The notes beneath the pieces are model-generated. The model worked only from the letters and a program-made list of their open reading frames with translations. It was not told the origin of the DNA and did not search any database. A program made the translations under genes and the position numbers. Positions 16,814-37,296 of a DNA stretch of 37,500 nt are shown here, in pieces (the first letter of the stretch is position 1; each line of letters opens with the position of its first letter). Origin of the DNA: Deinococcus metallilatus (GTDB lineage Bacteria > Deinococcota > Deinococci > Deinococcales > Deinococcaceae); contig NZ_CP038512.1 of assembly GCF_004758605.1 (NCBI RefSeq), forward strand, positions 605,001 through 642,500, in the 5' to 3' direction.

Positions 16814-17443
16814 ATGAACGTCCTGATCGTTGTCGCCACGGCCGGGGAAGCGGCCCGGCTCGCGGACCTGCCCGCCCGCGTGGAGGTCAGCGGGGTCGGG
16901 CCAGTCGCGGCGGCCCTCGCCACGCAACGCGCCCTCACGCGGGAACGGTTCGACCTCGCCGTGAGCGCAGGCATCGGCGGGGCGTATCCCGGCAGCGGCC
17001 TGAACCCCGGCGACCTCGCCGTCTCCAGCGTGATCGTGCAGGCGGACCTGGGGGCGCGGGATGGGGAACGGTTCCTCGACCTCGCGGCGCTGGGCCTGTC
17101 GGTCCTGCCGGATGCGGCACACCCCGGGATTTTTCCTGCCTGGGACGGCGCGGCTCGCCTGGCTTCAGCAGTCGGTGCGGCCTGCGGCCCAACTCTCACG
17201 CTCAGCACCGTGACCGGCACGGCGGAACGCGCCGCCGAACTCGCCCGGCGTTATCCCGGCGCCCTGACCGAAGGGATGGAGGGCGCGGGGGTCGCCCACG
17301 CCGCACTGCTCGCGGGCGTCCCTGCCCTGGAGGTGCGCGGCGTGAGCAACCCGGTCGGCCCCCGTGACCGCAGCACCTGGTGCATTCCGGAGGCCCTGGC
17401 CGCCACACGGCGCGGGCTGGAGGTGCTGCTGGCGGGGCTTTAG
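16814..17443 (+). CDS. mqnB: Futalosine hydrolase (menaquinone biosynthesis)
   Basis: The 209-residue nucleoside-phosphorylase-type hydrolase splits futalosine into dehypoxanthine futalosine and hypoxanthine in the chorismate/futalosine route to menaquinone. Visible family blocks are the glycine-rich start VATAGEAARL, SAGIGGAYPGSGL, EGMEGAGVAHAA and the C-terminal RGVSNPVGPRDRSTW, which separates MqnB from methylthioadenosine nucleosidases. Members of this genus make menaquinone by this pathway. No other mqn gene is next to it, so the pathway is dispersed. Translation is probably leaderless from TACGTT at 16802-16807. Confidence 0.92.
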   Translation: MNVLIVVATAGEAARLADLPARVEVSGVGPVAAALATQRALTRERFDLAVSAGIGGAYPGSGLNPGDLAVSSVIVQADLGARDGERFLDLAALGLSVLPDAAHPGIFPAWDGAARLASAVGAACGPTLTLSTVTGTAERAAELARRYPGALTEGMEGAGVAHAALLAGVPALEVRGVSNPVGPRDRSTWCIPEALAATRRGLEVLLAGL

Positions 17444-17537
17444 GTTGTGGGAAAAATTCTCCTCCCACAACTCACAAAAAGACCCCTCACCCAGCCCGCT
17501 GCTTTGCAGCTCTACGAGTCTCCCCGTGGGAGCTTTT
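17444..17537 (+). terminator. Two hairpins after mqnB
   Basis: GTTGTGGGA (17444-17452) pairs perfectly with TCCCACAAC (17463-17471) directly after the mqnB stop. A second short stem, CTCCC/GGGAG (17520-17532), is followed by CTTTT. The second is the better terminator form. The remainder of the gap to 17591 shows nothing else. Confidence 0.4.
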
Positions 17538-17591
17538 GACCCAACGTCCTCAACGCCACGCCGTCTGGCAGCTCTGCCCCACGGCCCCAAC

Positions 17592-18002
17592 CTAATTGCT
17601 CCGCGCCGCCTCTGCCCGGAAACTCACGCTGACCGTCACCACCGTCCCCACCGGTGTGCCCGGTTCCAGCTCCAGCCAGTGGCTCGCCAGCACGGGCGGG
17701 TTGGGCTCGGGGTCGATGGCGCGGATCAGCACGCGACCCTGGGCGGGCACGAACAGGCACCAGCCTTCCGGCACGCCCGTAAAGGCGCGCACCGGCAGGA
17801 TGCTTTGCAGCGTCAGATCCGTCTGGTTCGGCCAGTAATCGACCAGCAGGCAGGCCTGCGCGCGGCCCTGGTCGGCGGCGTTCAGATCGAGCTGGACCTC
17901 GACGGCGTCCGGTTGCCCCGCCACCAGATTCATCCAGCCGGGCACCACGTAGCGGCCACTGCCCGCACTCCTGAACTGGGGGGGCGTGCTGGGAGTTGTC
18001 AT
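17592..18002 (-). CDS. Conserved-looking hypothetical protein, 136 residues
   Basis: Codon use is strongly G/C at third positions and the frame is open throughout, so this is a real gene. The product is soluble, without signal peptide or membrane helix. It is predicted to be beta-rich (VEVQLDLNAADQGRA, GWCLFVPAQGRVLIRAI, VGTVVTVSVSF), like a small beta-sandwich. I do not recognise it. TACCCT (18009-18014, minus strand) ends exactly 6 bases before the ATG, so it is probably leaderless. A small membrane protein gene lies 24 bases upstream on the same strand, with this -10 box in the gap. Confidence 0.75.
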   Translation of the reverse strand: MTTPSTPPQFRSAGSGRYVVPGWMNLVAGQPDAVEVQLDLNAADQGRAQACLLVDYWPNQTDLTLQSILPVRAFTGVPEGWCLFVPAQGRVLIRAIDPEPNPPVLASHWLELEPGTPVGTVVTVSVSFRAEAARSN

Positions 18003-18008
18003 GGCGAC

Positions 18009-18014
18009 AGGGTA
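18009..18014 (-). promoter_or_regulatory. Leaderless -10 box of the 136-residue gene
   Basis: TACCCT on the minus strand lies 6 bases from the ATG at 18002. Confidence 0.45.
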
Positions 18015-18026
18015 GCGCGGGAGGCT

Positions 18027-18179
<153 letters not shown>

Positions 18180-18185
18180 GGGTCC

Positions 18186-18191
18186 AGCGTA
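18186..18191 (-). promoter_or_regulatory. Leaderless -10 box of the 50-residue membrane protein gene
   Basis: TACGCT on the minus strand lies 6 bases from the ATG at 18179. The rest of the divergent gap to tdh (18192-18390) shows only TATGTT (18286-18291) as a possible tdh -10. Confidence 0.45.
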
Positions 18192-18390
18192 CCCGGCCCC
18201 GCCCGCCGCTTGCCTTGAGGCTCACTTGGGCCTTCTCTCGCGCGGCGCCGTGAAACGCGGCATGGTTGGCGGCCCGCCCGGGCGCTATGTTTAGACGTAT
18301 TGCTGCGCTCACCGCTGTTCTCCTGCGGTGCGGCGTCCGGAACGAGTCTTCCCGCCCCTGCTCAACAGGCTCTGCCCGAAAGGAACTGTC

Positions 18391-19476
<1,086 letters not shown>

Positions 19477-19485
19477 CCTGCTAGC

Positions 19486-19521
19486 ATGGACCACATGAGC
19501 CTGCCCTGCGCCTGGTGGTGG

Positions 19522-19533
<12 letters not shown>
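19486..19533 (+). CDS. trpS leader peptide with three consecutive Trp codons
   Basis: The 15-codon frame reads MDHMSLPCAWWWPGC and stops at TGA (19531-19533). Codons 10-12 are TGG TGG TGG. Three Trp codons in a row are very unlikely by chance, and they lie just before mutually exclusive hairpins and a T-rich terminator, with tryptophanyl-tRNA synthetase downstream. Ribosome stalling here when charged tRNA-Trp is scarce would control reading into trpS, as in the E. coli trp leader. Translation is probably leaderless. A start at the internal ATG (19495) would keep the Trp codons. Confidence 0.8.
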
Positions 19534-20652
<1,119 letters not shown>

Positions 20653-20680
20653 ACGCACCCATGTTTCTTGAGTCTGCTCG

Positions 20681-21841
<1,161 letters not shown>

Positions 21842-21854
21842 CCGGGGCGGGACG

Positions 21855-21891
21855 GCGGGGGGGAGGCGCGAACGGGGCGCTTCCTCCCCGC
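21855..21891 (+). terminator. Terminator after dnaJ
   Basis: A long GC-rich stem pairs GCGGGGGGGAGGCGC (from 21855) with GGCGCTTCCTCCCCGC (to 21891), with small mismatches. TGTCTCTCT follows. Confidence 0.65.
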
Positions 21892-21925
21892 TGTCTCTCT
21901 GGCAAGAACGTGGCCTGACTGTCCC

Positions 21926-21955
21926 GTGACAGGGACGTGAAGGGACAGGTATGCT
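21926..21955 (+). promoter_or_regulatory. prs promoter
   Basis: GTGACA (21926-21931, five of six to TTGACA) and TATGCT (21950-21955) are 18 bases apart. The start GTG at 22011 lies 55 bases further, leaving a short leader with GGAGG (21997-22001). Confidence 0.7.
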
Positions 21956-22010
21956 GCTGTGCGGTCGTCTCCCCGCGACACTTCCCCACCTTCCCCGGAG
22001 GTATTCCACC

Positions 22011-23025
<1,015 letters not shown>

Positions 23026-23065
23026 GGAGGATGGGGAGGCGTTCGCACGTCTGGAGTGCCAACAC

Positions 23066-23096
23066 GAGGGGAAGACCGCCTACGGGTCTTCCCCTC
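23066..23096. terminator. Bidirectional terminator between prs and the convergent membrane gene
   Basis: GAGGGGAAGACC (23066-23077) pairs perfectly with GGTCTTCCCCTC (23085-23096) around a 7-base loop. CTCCTTTG follows on the plus strand. It sits between two converging genes and can serve both. Confidence 0.75.
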
Positions 23097-23111
23097 CTCC
23101 TTTGATCCGAT

Positions 23112-24575
<1,464 letters not shown>

Positions 24576-24731
24576 ACGGGCCTCCGGAGAGAAAGTTTTG
24601 AGGGATGTACTCTTCCGAGTATGTAGCTCAAAAGGAGGTCGGAACTCGTCCGTCTTTTGGTGGAGCCGGAGGCATGAAGCTTTGAGTTTAAAGCAGTTGA
24701 TTTTTTAAAGCATATTCTCCAGACTGAAGGC
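24576..24731. promoter_or_regulatory. AT-rich divergent promoter region
   Basis: This 156-base gap is clearly richer in A and T than the rest of the window. On the plus strand TTGAGT (24682-24687), a 17-base gap and TTAAAG (24705-24710) form a weak promoter. TATTCT (24713-24718) is another -10 candidate for the VOC gene. TACTCTTCCGAGTA (about 24608-24621) is a small perfect palindrome and a possible operator. The minus-strand ribosome site lies at the left edge. Confidence 0.4.
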
Positions 24732-25583
24732 ATGTCCTCCACCCCACCGGTCCTGCCTGCGTTCACGCACGTCGGCCCCGTCACCCTGCTGGCGCGTGAT
24801 CTGCCGCGTCTGGCTGACTTCTATGCCACCCTGCTCGGGCTGACCCCTCTCACGCAGACGGCGGATTCCGTCACGCTCGGCGCGCACGGCCAGCCGCTGG
24901 TGCGCCTGCTGGCCCGCCCCGACCTCCCCGCGCCGCTGCCCAGCCGCCCCGGCCTGTACCACACCGCCTTTCTGCTCCCCACCCGCGCCGACCTGGGCCG
25001 CTGGCTCGCGCACGCCGCCCGCCTGGGCCTGCGCCTGGGCACGGGCGATCACCTCGTCAGCGAGGCGATTTATCTGACGGACCCCGAGGGCAACGGCATC
25101 GAGGTCTACCGCGACCGCCCCCGCGGCGAGTGGACCTGGGAAAACGGCCAGGTGCGGATGGACACCCTGCCGGTCGATGTGCAGGGCGTGCTGGACGCTG
25201 CGGAAGGAACCGCCTTCGAGGGGGTGCCCGCCGGGACCAGCGTCGGTCACGTTCACCTCAAGGTCGGCAATGCTGCCGAAGCGGCCCGTTTCTACAGTGA
25301 TGCCCTCGGCCTGGACGTGGTATCGCACTTTCCCGGCGCCAGCTTCCTGTCCTGGGGCGGCTATCACCACCACCTCGGCCTCAACGAGTGGCACTCGCGC
25401 GGGCAGGGGAGGCCCGCTGCCCCCGCGACCGGCCTGGGCGGGATCGAATTCGTCACATCTGACCTCGCGCCGTTGCGGGCGCATCTGCTGGCCCGTGACC
25501 TGGCCCTGGAGGACGGCGGCGAGGCGCTGAGTTTCGTTGATCCCTGGGGGAACCGCGTCACCGTGCGAGAAGCTCAGGGCTGA
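24732..25583 (+). CDS. VOC-superfamily protein, catechol 2,3-dioxygenase-like (CatE/YfiE type)
   Basis: The 283-residue protein is built from two vicinal-oxygen-chelate modules (about 10-130 and 170-280). Possible metal ligands in the second module are His173 in VGHVHLKV, the His cluster at 212-214 and Glu280 in VTVREA. The N-terminal half contains [19 protein letters not shown] and [17 protein letters not shown], as in Bacillus CatE-type proteins. The natural substrate cannot be read from sequence and may not be catechol. The start is preceded by GAAGG. It is followed after 15 bases by a secreted protein gene, which may be co-transcribed or use its own -10 box. Confidence 0.85.
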   Translation: MSSTPPVLPAFTHVGPVTLLARDLPRLADFYATLLGLTPLTQTADSVTLGAHGQPLVRLLARPDLPAPLPSRPGLYHTAFLLPTRADLGRWLAHAARLGLRLGTGDHLVSEAIYLTDPEGNGIEVYRDRPRGEWTWENGQVRMDTLPVDVQGVLDAAEGTAFEGVPAGTSVGHVHLKVGNAAEAARFYSDALGLDVVSHFPGASFLSWGGYHHHLGLNEWHSRGQGRPAAPATGLGGIEFVTSDLAPLRAHLLARDLALEDGGEALSFVDPWGNRVTVREAQG

Positions 25584-25598
25584 GGAGTAGGCTGGAGC

Positions 25599-26639
25599 AT
25601 GTTGCGCCCTGTCCTGCTGACCTGCCTGTCCCTGGTTCTGGCCGCCGCGGCTGCGGAGGTGGCGGAAATTGGCGTCTGGAAAGCAGGCTGGGGAGAGGCG
25701 CGGTTGACGCCGGGCGGGATACGGTCGCCGGGCGGGTTGCGGCTGGACGATCAGACGCTGCGGCTGGACGCCTCGCACTTCGCGCGGCTGACCCCGGGCG
25801 AGCAGAGCGAAACCTACACCCTGACGGTGCTGGACGCCGCCGGTCAGGTGCAGGCCCGGCGCAAGCTGGACAGTCCCGCGCTGTCCTCTCCCGACTTCTG
25901 GGGGACCGTGCGTGGCCCCTGCGTGCAGGACCGGGCACCCGGGCCGCACCTGACCTGTTACTCGCCCGATCTCAAGAACAGTTGGGTGAAGCTGTCCGGC
26001 GAGTTCACGCTGGTCACGCGCGACGGGCAGGCCGCCTTCCTGGCCGCCACCCCCTCGCAGGACCGGTGGCTGAACCTTACGCGGGTCGATCTGAACAGTG
26101 GAAAGCGCGTGGTGTGGCGCGTCGCCGCGGGGGCATCCGGCGAGTCCGCGCCGCAGCGGGCCGACCTGCCCCAGGCCCGCGCCGAGAATGTTGAAGCGGG
26201 CGTGGTGCGGGAGCTGCCGGGCGGGCGGCTGCTGGCCTGCGTGCGGCCCGGGCTTTCCAGGGCGGGCTGCCGCTATGATGTGCTCGACGCGCGAACCGGC
26301 ACCCGCCGCGCCTCCCTCGCCGCAGCGGACTACAACACCCATTTTCTCAAGGATGACCCCGAGGCCAGCCAGAACGGGACGTACCTGGCCGCCTACGGGA
26401 ACACCGTTCATCTGTGGGACACCGCCAGCGGGCGCGAGCTGCTGGCCCTGCGCGATCCCGCCTGGACCGGGGCCTTTGCTCCCCGCGCGTGGGTCGAACC
26501 GTTCGAGGTGCTGTTCACGCCTGATGGGAAACAACTGGTCGTGCTGGTCACCGATGAGGACTGGACCCCGCAGCGCGCCTTCGTCTATGCCCTCCCGTCC
26601 GGGAAGCGCGTCACTTCCTTTCCCCTCGCGTCCCGCTAG
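25599..26639 (+). CDS. Secreted beta-propeller-like hypothetical protein
   Basis: The 346-residue product begins with a signal peptide ([19 protein letters not shown], with cleavage near residue 19). The rest has a repeating beta pattern with WD-repeat-like pieces, such as [21 protein letters not shown] and [17 protein letters not shown], so a propeller fold is likely. No catalytic motif is visible. TAGGCT (25588-25593) ends five bases before the ATG and may give a near-leaderless message. Its stop codon lies within the -10 box of the Rieske gene, giving a very tight junction. I do not recognise a family beyond the fold. Confidence 0.7.
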   Translation: MLRPVLLTCLSLVLAAAAAEVAEIGVWKAGWGEARLTPGGIRSPGGLRLDDQTLRLDASHFARLTPGEQSETYTLTVLDAAGQVQARRKLDSPALSSPDFWGTVRGPCVQDRAPGPHLTCYSPDLKNSWVKLSGEFTLVTRDGQAAFLAATPSQDRWLNLTRVDLNSGKRVVWRVAAGASGESAPQRADLPQARAENVEAGVVRELPGGRLLACVRPGLSRAGCRYDVLDARTGTRRASLAAADYNTHFLKDDPEASQNGTYLAAYGNTVHLWDTASGRELLALRDPAWTGAFAPRAWVEPFEVLFTPDGKQLVVLVTDEDWTPQRAFVYALPSGKRVTSFPLASR

Positions 26640-26642
26640 ACT
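26637..26642 (+). promoter_or_regulatory. -10 box of the Rieske gene
   Basis: TAGACT contains the stop codon of the preceding gene and ends seven bases before the ATG at 26650. No Shine-Dalgarno lies in between. Confidence 0.5.
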
Positions 26643-26649
26643 CGGCCGC

Positions 26650-26976
26650 ATGAGTGAGCAGGTCGGGGTAGCGTGGGTGCGGGTCGGCGCGGAGGCGGAA
26701 CTGCCGGAGGGCAGCCAGACGGAAGTCACGGTGGACGGTGTCAGCGTCGTCGTCGTGCGCTACGAGGGCCAGTTCTACGCCCTGCGGAACAATTGCACCC
26801 ACAAGGACTACCCGCTGCTCGGCGGCGAGGTGAGTATGGGCCGGATCACCTGCCAGAAGCACGGCGCCAAGTTCGAGCTGAGCACCGGCAAGGCCAAGAC
26901 CCTGCCCGCCGTGAAACCCGTGAGAATCTACCGCACGCTCGTCGAGGACGGCGAGGTGTACGTCGCGCCCCTGTAA
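26650..26976 (+). CDS. Small Rieske [2Fe-2S] ferredoxin-like protein
   Basis: The 108-residue protein is a free-standing Rieske domain. Cys49-Thr-His51 ([14 protein letters not shown]) and Cys68-Gln-Lys-His71 (CQKHGAKF) supply the two-cysteine, two-histidine cluster ligands. Gly/Pro turns and the C-terminal [18 protein letters not shown] complete the fold. It resembles ferredoxin components of dioxygenases and NirD-type nitrite reductase subunits. The position just after a dioxygenase-like VOC gene is suggestive, but VOC enzymes do not need a Rieske partner. It has no signal or membrane helix, so it is cytoplasmic. It is probably leaderless. Confidence 0.9.
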   Translation: MSEQVGVAWVRVGAEAELPEGSQTEVTVDGVSVVVVRYEGQFYALRNNCTHKDYPLLGGEVSMGRITCQKHGAKFELSTGKAKTLPAVKPVRIYRTLVEDGEVYVAPL

Positions 26977-26978
26977 GG

Positions 26979-27131
26979 TTGGCCTGCTGGTGGCTGCGGG
27001 GTGGCGGCTGGGCGCTGCACAAGCCCTCGCAGACATGGCTGACGCCGCGCGTGGTCCTGCCTGCCCGCGCCCTGATTCGGGTGTGCCGCACGCGCGGGTG
27101 GAGGTTGCGCCGCCTCCGCCTGCACGCCTAG
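26979..27131 (+). CDS. Possible small Arg/Trp-rich peptide
   Basis: A TTG-started frame of 50 codons directly after the Rieske gene reads LACWWLRGGGWALHKPS and ends WRLRRLRLHA. About nine of ten third positions are G or C, which is coding-like here, and the product is very basic. There is no proper ribosome site (AAGG is too close) and no -10 box at leaderless distance. It may instead be fortuitous. The converging small membrane gene ends 40 bases later. Confidence 0.25.
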   Translation: MACWWLRGGGWALHKPSQTWLTPRVVLPARALIRVCRTRGWRLRRLRLHA

Positions 27132-27170
27132 CGGCCGGAAGGTCCCGGCAGGGTCAGAGAGGCCGCCGCG

Positions 27171-27341
27171 TCATCGACCCTTTTTGGTCAGCCGCCACAG
27201 CGTCACGGCGTTGGAGATCAGCAGCAGCGCACACAGGATGGCGAAGGGCACGTTCCCCTTCTGCACGAAGCGAATGGTCAGGATGCCCCACCCGCAGACC
27301 AGCGCGACCACCAGCCAGACGCGCCATGCGGGAGCGTTCAC
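27171..27341 (-). CDS. Small two-helix membrane protein, 56 residues
   Basis: The frame opens MNAPAWRV and has two hydrophobic segments (about 7-24, WRVWLVVALVCGWGILTI, and 31-48, VPFAILCALLLISNAVTL). They are separated by the polar turn RFVQKGN, and the protein ends LTKKGR. This is a helical hairpin with both ends probably in the cytoplasm. GGAGG lies five bases before the GTG start. That ribosome site lies inside an overlapping upstream frame for MKTRRNP, whose TGA overlaps the GTG (GTGA). Third positions are G/C rich. No family is recognised. Confidence 0.65.
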   Translation of the reverse strand: MNAPAWRVWLVVALVCGWGILTIRFVQKGNVPFAILCALLLISNAVTLWRLTKKGR

Positions 27342-27361
27342 GGGTTCCTCCGGGTCTTCAT
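27338..27361 (-). CDS. Heptapeptide uORF overlapping the small membrane gene
   Basis: ATG AAG ACC CGG AGG AAC CCG TGA encodes MKTRRNP. TACGCT (27368-27373, minus strand) ends exactly 6 bases before the ATG, so the message would start at this codon. The frame contains the CGGAGG ribosome site of the next gene, and its stop overlaps that gene's start. Termination and re-initiation (coupling) is the likely use. Confidence 0.4.
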   Translation of the reverse strand: MKTRRNP

Positions 27362-27410
27362 GGCCCCAGCGTAGCGTTCCCGGCGGGGCGGGGCGTCCCG
27401 GGGTGAGTGG

Positions 27411-27446
27411 AAAAAGAGGTGCGGGAGCTTTTGCTTTGGCTCCCGC
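27411..27446 (-). terminator. Terminator of the S8 protease gene
   Basis: Read on the minus strand, GCGGGAGC and GCTCCCGC (27421-27428 and 27439-27446) form a perfect 8-bp stem. A T-rich tract including TTTTT (27411-27415) follows. Confidence 0.75.
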
Positions 27447-27459
27447 TCCTCCTGACCCC

Positions 27460-28665
27460 TTACGGCTTTCCCCCCAGCACCGCCCGCACCGCCGCCTCCG
27501 CGTTCAGCAGGCCCCGGCCGCAGCTTTTGCGGGGGTCGGGATCGCAGCGGCCAGCGGGAAAGGGCGTGACCGTGCGGGTCAGGAGGTCGCGGACCTGGGC
27601 GGGGGTCAGCGTCGGCTTCAGGCCGAACAGCAGGCTGGCGACACCCGCCGCGTGTGGAGCGGCAAAACTGGTGCCGTCCGGGGCGCGTTCCCCGCCGGGG
27701 CCGCTGACACTGCTCGCCGGGATGCCGTGCCCGGGTTCGCCACCGGGAGCGGCCAGGGCGACACTCGCGCCCCAGTTGGCGTAACCGGGCCGCTGTCCGG
27801 CCTCGGTCACGCTGGTGACGGTCAGGACGTTGCGGCACCCGGCAGGGGTGTAGCCGCTTGCGTCCGTGCCGTCGTTCGCGGCTCCCGCCACGACCAGTGC
27901 TCCGCGCGCCGTGACCGCGTCCACCGCCGCCTGAATCCGCGCGTCGCACCCAGTCAGTGGGATGAAGTCCGCGTACAGGCTGAGGTTCAGCACCTTCGCG
28001 GGGTTGGGATTGACCGGCACGCCGGGCACGCTCAGGCCCGCCGCCCACCGCAGCGCGTCCGCGAGGTCCTGCGGCGCGATCATGCCGTCCGTCCCCCCCA
28101 CCCGGATCTGCACTACGCGCGCCTGCGGATTGATGCCCGCCATGCCGCGCCCGTCATGCGCCGCGCCGATCAGGTTCCCAATGATCTCGGCGTGGTAGGC
28201 GAACGGGCCGACGCCGCTGGCATCCGCGTCGCGCCCGTCGCCGTCCCCGGCCCGCGCGGGGTCCGAGACGAAGTCGTAGCCGTTCACCACCCGCCCCGCG
28301 AGTTCCGGCGAATTCACGAAGCCGGTGTCCAGCACCGCGACCGTGACCCGCGCGCCCCGTCCGGTGGCCGCCAGTTGCGCCCAGGCCCCCGGCGCGCGAA
28401 TCGCCTGGAGGTTCCATTGCCGAGGGTAGAGGGGATCGGCGGGCCGGTAGACGGCCGGGGCAGCGGTGGTCGGAGTGGGCGCAGGCGAGAGCGGCACCAG
28501 CGGCGGCGCGGGCAGCGGGCGGGCCGGTTCCGGGAGCAGTTCCGGCCAGGGCGAGGCGGGTACGCTGGACGAGGGCGGCAGCGAGGATAGGGGCAGCCCC
28601 GGCGCGGCGGAGGCCCCAGCCCACACGAGCGCAGCGGTGAGCAGAACGGACGGCAGAACCCTCAT
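27460..28665 (-). CDS. Secreted subtilisin-family (S8) serine protease
   Basis: The 401-residue product starts with a signal peptide ([20 protein letters not shown]). A Pro/Ser-rich linker or propeptide (about 21-80) and the S8 catalytic domain follow. The catalytic residues are Asp113 (VAVLDTG), His158 ([13 protein letters not shown]), the oxyanion Asn264 (GAANDG) and Ser333 ([12 protein letters not shown]). The histidine block departs from the usual HGTHVAG. Cysteines near 374 and 382 may form a disulfide. The internal ATG at 28665 is preferred over an in-frame ATG at 28761, since it begins a clean signal peptide and the longer form would overlap the SDR gene. Likely role: extracellular peptide supply in a proteolytic soil bacterium. 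Confidence 0.9.
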   Translation of the reverse strand: MRVLPSVLLTAALVWAGASAAPGLPLSSLPPSSSVPASPWPELLPEPARPLPAPPLVPLSPAPTPTTAAPAVYRPADPLYPRQWNLQAIRAPGAWAQLAATGRGARVTVAVLDTGFVNSPELAGRVVNGYDFVSDPARAGDGDGRDADASGVGPFAYHAEIIGNLIGAAHDGRGMAGINPQARVVQIRVGGTDGMIAPQDLADALRWAAGLSVPGVPVNPNPAKVLNLSLYADFIPLTGCDARIQAAVDAVTARGALVVAGAANDGTDASGYTPAGCRNVLTVTSVTEAGQRPGYANWGASVALAAPGGEPGHGIPASSVSGPGGERAPDGTSFAAPHAAGVASLLFGLKPTLTPAQVRDLLTRTVTPFPAGRCDPDPRKSCGRGLLNAEAAVRAVLGGKP

Positions 28666-28737
28666 CCACCCAGTCTCGCGCACCGGCCTGACGGGCGGCT
28701 GAGGGAGAGCCGGGCGGAGGCAGAGGGGCGCCCCCTT

Positions 28738-28743
28738 TAGCAT
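28738..28743 (+). promoter_or_regulatory. Leaderless -10 box of the SDR gene
   Basis: TAGCAT ends exactly 6 bases before the ATG at 28750. No Shine-Dalgarno is present. Confidence 0.5.
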
Positions 28744-28749
28744 GACCGC

Positions 28750-29523
<774 letters not shown>

Positions 29524-29598
29524 GGAAGAGGGTCACCCCCCGGCATTCCCTTCACAAAGGCGCCGCCCTCCGCCCCGAGTCCGTAGACTGACCGGCAG

Positions 29599-30693
<1,095 letters not shown>

Positions 30694-30943
30694 GCGCAGA
30701 ACCTCTGCGTGACGCCTGATCCCAGCGTCAGGTGATACGGACTTCAGGTGCGGAAAGCGGGTCAGCCTTCGGCATTCCCGATAAGGCAGGCGAGAGGCCG
30801 TCCCCGAGCCTCCGGCCAATGGAGAACCTCCGCCGTCTTGTTCGTTTGTTCTGGAATCAGAGCACGTTGGGATGAGTTCGGACTTCACCACCAGCAGAGC
30901 GGGCCAGAGGTCCGCCCCCTGACCCGCCCCACTCGGTCCCTGC
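30694..30943. other. Intergenic region between convergent App1 and rnr genes
   Basis: Two small perfect hairpins follow App1: CGCAG/CTGCG (30695-30709) and TGACGC/GCGTCA (30710-30730). A longer imperfect stem (about 30899-30927) precedes the rnr end. None has a good T tract. No coding frame with the local codon bias was found. Near-repeats such as CGGACTTCA (30739 and 30879 regions) suggest a decayed small repeat. Confidence 0.45.
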
Positions 30944-34869
<3,926 letters not shown>

Positions 34870-34938
34870 CTCCGACCCGGCCCGCCTTGTGACGGTTGAC
34901 GGCGCGGAGACGCTGTCCTGTTGCCCGGCAGCAAGGGC

Positions 34939-34969
<31 letters not shown>

Positions 34970-34983
34970 GCATGAAGTCGCCT

Positions 34984-35778
<795 letters not shown>

Positions 35779-35871
35779 CGCTGGGAGAATAGCGCGCTGG
35801 GCGCCCCCTCAAGGAACGCTCAGCCAATTCGTGTGCCGGGTACACCCAATGTCGGCTACGCTGGTCGTACC

Positions 35872-36180
<309 letters not shown>

Positions 36181-36210
36181 GCGCAGCGGGGAGAGAGGCA
36201 GAGAGCCGTC

Positions 36211-36801
36211 TTAACGCTTTCTGCCTCCTGCTGTCTCGTCTTCAACGGTGAGGTGGAGCGTGTCCTCCACTGGGAAGCCGCTCGCCTGGCCGCTCAGACC
36301 GTAGCTGGCGGCGAGGGCGCGCGCCGCTTCTGCCGTGACCGTGACGGGAAGGTGGAGATGGCGGGCGTTGGCGGCAGGCGTGGCCGTGGGTTCTGCCTGC
36401 CCCAGCGCCCGCCACGTTGCCCGGAGATGGTCGGGACCGTGCGCCGCCACGATCAGCCGACCACGGGGCCGCAGCACGCGCCGCGCTTCCGCCAGGGCTG
36501 CCGCCGGGTCCGCCAGGTGGGCCAGCACGCGCACCAGCAGCGCGGCGTCAAACGAGGCCTCCGGGAAGGGGAGGGCCTCCGCCTGGCCCGCGAGGATGCT
36601 CTGGCCGGGCTGAGGATCGAGGCCGACACATTTCCCCTGGTGGCCCTGTTCCCGCAGTCGGGCCAGCAGCCGCCCGTCCCCAGCGCCTATATCCAGCACG
36701 TCCGCTCCCGGCGTGAGGTCCAGCATGGCCAGCAGCGGCTCGAAAGGCCAGTCCACCCCGGCCAGGCACGAGAGCAGAGCGTCACGGGCATCCAGAGACA
36801 C
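36211..36801 (-). CDS. Class I SAM-dependent methyltransferase
   Basis: The 196-residue protein has the Rossmann-like methyltransferase fold. Motif I is VLDIGAGDGRL, the acidic end of strand 2 is VGLDPQPGQ, and motif IV is FDAALLVRVLAHLADPAAAL. Strand 5 is LRPRGRLIVAAHGPDHL. The layout is like UbiE/Coq5-type small-molecule enzymes, but the substrate is unknown. The GTG at 36801 is chosen because TAAGCT (36809-36814, minus strand) precedes it by seven bases. A GTG at 36849 would add 16 residues and has no ribosome site. The gene ends 30 bases after the 102-residue unknown gene on the opposite strand. Confidence 0.85.
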   Translation of the reverse strand: MSLDARDALLSCLAGVDWPFEPLLAMLDLTPGADVLDIGAGDGRLLARLREQGHQGKCVGLDPQPGQSILAGQAEALPFPEASFDAALLVRVLAHLADPAAALAEARRVLRPRGRLIVAAHGPDHLRATWRALGQAEPTATPAANARHLHLPVTVTAEAARALAASYGLSGQASGFPVEDTLHLTVEDETAGGRKR

Positions 36802-36839
36802 AGGCAACAGCTTAAGGTCGTGCTTTGCTATGTGGGAGC

Positions 36840-36863
36840 CTCGGCTCACCGTCCAGAGCCGAG
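36840..36863. promoter_or_regulatory. Perfect hairpin in the divergent gap
   Basis: CTCGGCTC (36840-36847) and GAGCCGAG (36856-36863) are perfect 8-base complements with loop ACCGTCCA. It lies between the methyltransferase and the downstream small membrane gene, about 150 bases before the latter. It may be an operator or part of a leader. Nothing else clear is present between 36864 and 37011 except TATGCAT (near 36868), a possible -10. Confidence 0.35.
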
Positions 36864-37011
36864 TGCCTATGCATCCTTTAGTTGGGAGGAACGCTTACGT
36901 TTCAGGCCGGGAGCGCAGGACAAAGTTGGCCTGTGTCGGCTCCGGGGTGGTGCGGCGACGACCGCCCTCCCACCTCACCTTCCAGGCCCTTTTTCAGAAA
37001 GCAGGTTTTGC

Positions 37012-37227
37012 GTGAAACTCTCCAACATCATGTACATCCTCGGTTTTGCCTCGATTCTCGTGTCGGCGGGCAGCTTCGCCAGCGGCAAGACCGACGACGG
37101 CGAGAGCGGCAACGAGAAGCAGCGCAGCGGCCTTTTCGTGGGTTTCTGGCCGCCCACGTTCTTCCTCCTGGGCAAGATCATCGAGGACCGCGAGAACAAG
37201 GGCCAGAACATCCTGACGGGCGAGTAA
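37012..37227 (+). CDS. Small membrane protein, 71 residues
   Basis: The frame from GTG reads MKLSNIMYILGFASILVSAG, an N-terminal helix. A charged central loop follows (KTDDGESGNEKQR), then a second hydrophobic segment (about 40-54, GLFVGFWPPTFFLLGKI) and a polar tail ending NILTGE. The first segment could be a signal anchor, so a hairpin topology is likely. Third positions are G/C rich. The ribosome site is weak (GCAGG). A strong hairpin terminator follows. I do not recognise the family. Confidence 0.7.
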   Translation: MKLSNIMYILGFASILVSAGSFASGKTDDGESGNEKQRSGLFVGFWPPTFFLLGKIIEDRENKGQNILTGE

Positions 37228-37239
37228 AGCCAGGCAAAC

Positions 37240-37273
37240 GCGGGGGACGTGGGTTGGTGATCACGTCCCCCGC
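37240..37273. terminator. Terminator between convergent small genes
   Basis: GCGGGGGACGTG (37240-37251) pairs perfectly with CACGTCCCCCGC (37262-37273) around a 10-base loop. The T tract is poor on both sides, but the 12-bp GC-rich stem lies between converging genes and can serve both. Confidence 0.65.
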
Positions 37274-37296
37274 TTGCTGCCGGGTTGCTGAAAAGG

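Noticed and set aside
21951..22010. Upstream ATG start for prs at 21951
   Set aside because: That ATG lies inside the -10 box of the prs promoter. The GTG at 22011 has GGAGG at good spacing.
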